Of a DNA stretch of 7,728 nt, positions 4,280 to 7,728 are shown in pieces; position 1 is the stretch's first letter; each line of letters opens with the position of its first letter. This DNA comes from Calditrichota bacterium. Its GTDB lineage: Bacteria; Calditrichota; Calditrichia; RBG-13-44-9; J075. Position numbers and translations under genes: made by a program. The notes beneath the pieces are model-generated. The model was not told where the DNA came from and did no database searches. It saw only the letters and a list, made by a program, of their open reading frames with translations. Where the stretch lies: assembly GCA_024275555.1 (NCBI GenBank), contig JAJRYW010000396.1, positions 1-7,728 of the forward strand, read 5' to 3'.

Positions 4280-7200
4280 ATGTTTCTTACTTGCCTGATA
4301 TCGGCCGCGGTCTACGCCGCCGATGTTAGCTGGACCAATGCCGCCGGCGGTAATTGGAGCGACGGCGCCAATTGGGACCTCGGCGGCGCGCCCCAGCCGG
4401 GAGACAATGTATTCATCACCTTGAGCGGTACTTATACGGTGATCCTGGATGTGAATATGGACGTGAACAGTCTGACCCTGGGGGCCGCCGCCGGTACGCA
4501 GAGCCTCGCTGCCGGCAGCCGCACCCTGGACGCCCTGGGCGTCATTACCATCAACGCCAACGGGACGCTGCAACTGGATAACAGCAATACGGTGAACGCG
4601 GCCATCAACAACCTGGGCGCCATCCATGTGCGGGGTACCGGCAATAGCCTGGCCGGGGCGCTGACCACCCAGACCGGATCATTGCTGCATATCGAGGCGG
4701 TTGTGAGCCACGGTCAGATCACCTTTGCCAACGGATTCACCAACAACGGCGCCATCCGGTTAAACAATACGGTCGGTTCCACGGCCTGGCAGACCAACCT
4801 GTTCATCAGCGCGGGAACGCTGGTGAATGCCCCGGGAGGGCTGATTGAAAGTGTGGGAACACGGGGAAGCCGATTAATAAGCAGTCTGTTCGATAACCAG
4901 GGAATCCTGACAGTTGATTACAACTTGACCCTAAACGGGCTGTCGCTGGTCAACGCCGACGCCGGCGTCATCGACGGCAGCGCCAACCTGAGCGTAGTAG
5001 GCGCTACGCTGCAAAACGCCGGGAACATCAATCCCGGGGCGGCCGGCAAAGCGGCTTTAGGCCTGATTGGTTCGATCAACCAGCCGGCCAGCGGTGCGCT
5101 GAATGTAGATATGGAAGGGCTGCTTCCCGGCGCGGATTTCGACCAGTTGAACGTGAGCGGGGCGAGCCAGTTGAGCGGTGTGCTGAACATCAACCGCCTC
5201 AACGCCTACGAACCGGCCCTGGGCGACAGCTTTACGGTGCTGACCTACGGATCGCGGATCGACACTTTCCAGACCATCACCGGGCAGGATATCGGCAACG
5301 GGAAATATTTCTATCCCAATTACTATTCCGATCACCTGGCCCTGTTCGTCGGGCCGCCGCCGGCCACCCCGCAGTTTACCCTGACCGCCGTCGCCGGGCC
5401 GAACGGCGTCATTTCCCCCAGCGGGGCCATTGTGGTCTTTCAGGGCGACAATCAGACTTTTATTATGACCCCGGTTGCCGGGTTTGAGGTAGCCGATGTG
5501 CTGGTCGACGGCGTTTCCGTGGGGGCGGTGAGCAGCTACGATTTTCTGAACGTCGCGGCAGACCACACCGTCAGCGTAACTTTCCAGCCGCAGACCTTTA
5601 CCATTACCGCCAACGCCGGGGCGGGGGGAAGCATCTCCCCGGCAGGCGCAGTTGCGGTAACCGGCGGCGCGGACCAGGCCTTTACCATTGTCCCGGATGT
5701 GGGTTTTCACATTCTGGATGTGCAGGTGGACGGGGTTTCCCAGGGAGCGATCAGCAGCTACCTGTTCAACAGCGTGACGGCTAATCATACCATCTCGACA
5801 ACGTTTGAGATTAACACCTACACCATCGCTGCGCTGGCGGGACCCAACGGCAGCATCTCACCGGCGGGGAATGTACCGGCGACCCACGGCAGCAGCCGGC
5901 TTTTTACCATTACCCCCAACGCCAATTTTGAGATCGCCGATGTGCTGGTCGACGGCGTTTCCGTGGGCGCGGTGAGCAGCTATGAATTTGTCAATGTTAC
6001 CGCCGGGCATACCATCCAGGCGGTCTTCCAGCCGATTCTCTTTACGATTACCGCCGGCGCCGGGAGCGGGGGAATCATCAGCCCCACCGGCGCGGTGAGC
6101 GTGCAGCAGGGCGGCAGCCAGGTTTTTGCCCTCGCCGCCCAGCCGGGATTTGACATTGCCGACGTGCTGGTCGACGGCGTCTCCGTGGGCGCAGTATCCA
6201 GCTACGAATTTCTGAACGTCGCCGGCGATCACAGCATTGCGGCCGTCTTTGTGCAGAACACCTTTACCATTACCGCTGTCGCCGGGGCCAACGGCAGCAT
6301 CTCTCCGGTGGGTGCGGTCAGCGTTTCCGGCGGGCAGAGCCAGACCTTTAACATGACCCCCGATCCGGGTTACCACGTCGCCGATGTGCTGGTCGACGGC
6401 GTTTCGGCGGGGGCGCTGAGCAGCTTCACCTTCGGCAACGTCAACGCCGATCATACCATCAGCGCCGGTTTTGCCCTGAATATTTACAACATTTCCGCGG
6501 CGGCGGGGCCGGGCGGCAGCATCTCCCCGGCGGGCGTTGTGCCGGTCAATCACGGCGGCAGCCAGCTATTCAATATTGCCGCCGACCCGAATTACAGCAT
6601 CGGCGATGTGCAGGTGGACGGCGCATCGGTGGGCGCGGTTGCCAGCTATGAATTTCCGAACCTGGTCGCGCCGCACAGCATCTTCGCCTTTTTCACCCCG
6701 GATAATTTTACGCCCATCGTGCTCAATACCGGCGTAACGGTGAACATTCACAACGTCTATTTTGTAAACGGCAGCACCGGCTACGCGGTGGGCGACGGCG
6801 GCAATGTGCTGATTACCAGCGACGGCGGGGCGACCTGGACGGTGAGCAACATCGGCGTCAATATTAACCTGACCGACGTGGTGGTGATCAACAACATCAT
6901 CTACGTGACCGGGGCCAACGGGCACATCTGCTATTCCACAGACGGCGGCCTGACCTGGATTCCCTTCAACATGGGGATTGCCAACACCTTTCAGTCGATT
7001 TCCTTTTCCAGCGGCGGCTACGGGTTTGCCGCGGGCGATAACGGGCTGCTCTATTTCTGGAACGGAACGGTTTGGACGCAGCAGAACCTGGGCGTCTTCA
7101 CCAACTTCCAGGGCGTGTACACCATCGGCAATTTTGCCTACGTGGTGGGCGCCGGGGGCGTGGTCTGGTATTTCAACGGCAGCGTTTGGGCGCAGTTGAA

Positions 7201-7728
7201 CCTGAACACCACCATCGATCTCTACCGGGTGGTCTTCCTGAACGCCAATTTCGGCTACATCGTCGGCGCGGGCGGGACCATTTTCCGCACCACTGACGGC
7301 GGGGTCACCTGGGTTTCCCTGGCCGCCGGCGTCAATGTGATCATCCGCGATATTGTCATCGGCGACGCCAACACCGCCTGGGCGGTCTGCGACGGGGGCT
7401 TGATTCTCCAGACCATCGACGGCGGGAACACCTGGGAGATCATCTCCGTGGGCGCGAATGTGGATTTCTTCGGGATCAGCTTTGCCGGCGGGCAGGGCTA
7501 TATCGTCGGCGTCGGCGGGGTTGCTTACAATTTCCAAAGCGCCGCGGCGACCGGTACGCCGCAATTTGCCGCAGCCCCGGCCAGCCTGGATTTCGGCAAT
7601 GTCTCCGTGGGCGGCGTCATTTCCGCCAGCGTGGTAGTCAGTAATCCCGGCGACGCCGATTTGACCATCTCCTCGGTGCTTTCCAGCAACGGCGAGTTCA
7701 GCGTCAGCCCGGCCGGCGCGGTGATTCC
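4280..7728 (+). CDS. Giant secreted modular surface protein: beta-rich N-terminus, six InlB-B-like repeats, Ycf48-like propeller, ASH-type domain (3' truncated by window edge)
   Basis: At least 1149 codons, with no stop from 4280 to the window edge. From ATG 4280 it reads MFLTCLISAAVYA then ADVSW; cleavage after AYA is predicted, but this signal has no positive n-region unless the preceding eight codons are included. Residues 14-365 form a beta-rich passenger-like region. It begins with W-NAAGGNWSDGANWDL, of the type seen at the start of many autotransporter-like or PEP-CTERM-type exported proteins. It ends with a segment (FDQLNVSGASQLSGVLNI, ALGDSFTVL) common before linkers in such proteins. 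Residues 366-809 are six 74-residue InlB-B-like repeats, 821-1094 a seven-bladed propeller, and 1096 onward the start of an ASH/choice-of-anchor-D Ig-like domain (LDFGNVSVG). Cysteines are very few and no catalytic motif is seen, so adhesion or surface display is inferred. The anchoring domain, possibly a sorting tag, lies beyond the window. Confidence 0.88.
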   Translation, partial: MFLTCLISAAVYAADVSWTNAAGGNWSDGANWDLGGAPQPGDNVFITLSGTYTVILDVNMDVNSLTLGAAAGTQSLAAGSRTLDALGVITINANGTLQLDNSNTVNAAINNLGAIHVRGTGNSLAGALTTQTGSLLHIEAVVSHGQITFANGFTNNGAIRLNNTVGSTAWQTNLFISAGTLVNAPGGLIESVGTRGSRLISSLFDNQGILTVDYNLTLNGLSLVNADAGVIDGSANLSVVGATLQNAGNINPGAAGKAALGLIGSINQPASGALNVDMEGLLPGADFDQLNVSGASQLSGVLNINRLNAYEPALGDSFTVLTYGSRIDTFQTITGQDIGNGKYFYPNYYSDHLALFVGPPPATPQFTLTAVAGPNGVISPSGAIVVFQGDNQTFIMTPVAGFEVADVLVDGVSVGAVSSYDFLNVAADHTVSVTFQPQTFTITANAGAGGSISPAGAVAVTGGADQAFTIVPDVGFHILDVQVDGVSQGAISSYLFNSVTANHTISTTFEINTYTIAALAGPNGSISPAGNVPATHGSSRLFTITPNANFEIADVLVDGVSVGAVSSYEFVNVTAGHTIQAVFQPILFTITAGAGSGGIISPTGAVSVQQGGSQVFALAAQPGFDIADVLVDGVSVGAVSSYEFLNVAGDHSIAAVFVQNTFTITAVAGANGSISPVGAVSVSGGQSQTFNMTPDPGYHVADVLVDGVSAGALSSFTFGNVNADHTISAGFALNIYNISAAAGPGGSISPAGVVPVNHGGSQLFNIAADPNYSIGDVQVDGASVGAVASYEFPNLVAPHSIFAFFTPDNFTPIVLNTGVTVNIHNVYFVNGSTGYAVGDGGNVLITSDGGATWTVSNIGVNINLTDVVVINNIIYVTGANGHICYSTDGGLTWIPFNMGIANTFQSISFSSGGYGFAAGDNGLLYFWNGTVWTQQNLGVFTNFQGVYTIGNFAYVVGAGGVVWYFNGSVWAQLNLNTTIDLYRVVFLNANFGYIVGAGGTIFRTTDGGVTWVSLAAGVNVIIRDIVIGDANTAWAVCDGGLILQTIDGGNTWEIISVGANVDFFGISFAGGQGYIVGVGGVAYNFQSAAATGTPQFAAAPASLDFGNVSVGGVISASVVVSNPGDADLTISSVLSSNGEFSVSPAGAVI
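5375..6706 (+). repeat. Six tandem coding repeats of exactly 222 bp (74 aa), divergent InlB B-repeat family
   Basis: Units start at 5375, 5597, 5819, 6041, 6263 and 6485, each exactly 222 bases with no indel. Each unit begins with (F/Y)-(T/N)-(I/L)-(T/S/A)-A and then has G-ISP-G, a central DV(L/Q)VDG and an (H)(T/S)(I/V) strand near the end. DVLVDGVSVGAVSSY recurs in units 1, 3 and 4. This matches the divergent InlB B-repeat family (beta-grasp-like modules, extracellular stalks). Between units 1 and 3, 48 of 50 bases agree from 5492 and 5936, which points to recent homogenisation or duplication of that core. Confidence 0.9.
6740..7561 (+). other. Domain: seven-bladed Ycf48/BNR-like beta-propeller within the surface protein
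   Basis: Seven blades start at about 6740, 6857, 6977, 7094, 7208, 7331 and 7454, spaced 38-41 residues apart. Each has a strand, a GYxVG/GxGG turn (for example GYAVGDGGNV, GYIVGAGGTI) and, in blades 1, 2, 5 and 6, an Asp-box (SDGGATW, TDGGLTW, TDGGVTW, IDGGNTW). Blades 3 and 4 have WNGTVW and FNGSVW in its place, and blade 7 lacks it. Ycf48/HCF136-type propellers are seven-bladed, which matches the count. Their photosystem role is not implied here; propellers of this kind are common in bacterial secreted proteins. Confidence 0.8.
7565..7728 (+). other. Domain: start of an ASH / choice-of-anchor-D Ig-like module (cut by window edge)
   Basis: After the linker TGTPQ, the residues FAAAPASLDFGNVSVGG, then VVVSNPGDADLTISSV and FSVSP show the typical ASH pattern: LDFG-V-VG, a (V/T)NxG strand and an L-I--V strand. 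In bacterial exported proteins this module often stands near the C-terminus, ahead of a sorting signal or in tandem. Only about 54 residues are present. Confidence 0.75.

Noticed and set aside
5375..6706. Regular repeats considered as a CRISPR array
   Set aside because: The period is 222 bp, in frame, and each unit encodes the same protein fold; there are no short repeats with unique spacers.
5057..7564. Long open frames on the minus strand (5057-5788, 5858-6553, 6566-7564)
   Set aside because: They are antisense to the surface-protein gene, appear because of its GC-rich codon pattern, and their repeated GNAVDQHIG-like motifs are just the reverse strand of the 222-bp repeats. No domain or ribosome binding site supports them.

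Overview
The window reads as a piece of a Gram-negative-type bacterial chromosome. The evidence is a sigma-54 enhancer-binding regulator, a tsaB/rimI housekeeping pair and a very large exported repeat protein. Desulfobacterota or a related candidate phylum would fit the mix of gene types and intergenic repeats, but no marker here fixes the taxon. Coding DNA is GC-rich with few indels. The spacers are AT-rich and crowded with small palindromic repeats.

Layout, all genes on the + strand. (1) 1-845: the 3' end of tsaB (t6A tRNA modification) overlaps by one base a complete rimI-type N-acetyltransferase gene. (2) 846-1157: a non-coding spacer with a perfect 14-bp palindrome, probably the control region of the next gene. 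(3) 1158-2906: a 582-residue GAF / AAA+ / Fis-HTH sigma-54 activator with every catalytic motif intact. (4) 2907-4252: about 1.35 kb that is mostly non-coding. It holds a MITE-like element with 19-21 bp terminal inverted repeats, GC-rich hairpins, a candidate operator, a 17-codon ORF with a good ribosome binding site, and a truncated, degenerate response-regulator receiver fragment. (5) 4280 to the right edge: a giant secreted modular protein, still open at 7728. It has a signal-peptide-like start, a beta-rich N-terminal region, six InlB-B-like repeats of exactly 222 bp each, a seven-bladed Ycf48/BNR-like propeller, and the start of an ASH-type Ig-like domain.

How the genes relate: tsaB and rimI form a translation-linked housekeeping unit. 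The sigma-54 activator appears to be transcribed on its own; no convincing -24/-12 promoter was found in the window, so its targets are unknown. The giant surface protein is the striking gene. Its strong ribosome binding site leads into an 8-codon frame that ends in TAG directly against the next in-frame ATG. Reading across that TAG would rebuild a classical signal peptide. A second in-frame TAG cuts the receiver fragment, whose frame stays open and receiver-like beyond it. All three complete stop codons of the confident genes are TGA. The two TAGs are most simply a nonsense mutation (or assembly error) and pseudogene decay, but they are the main thing to check.
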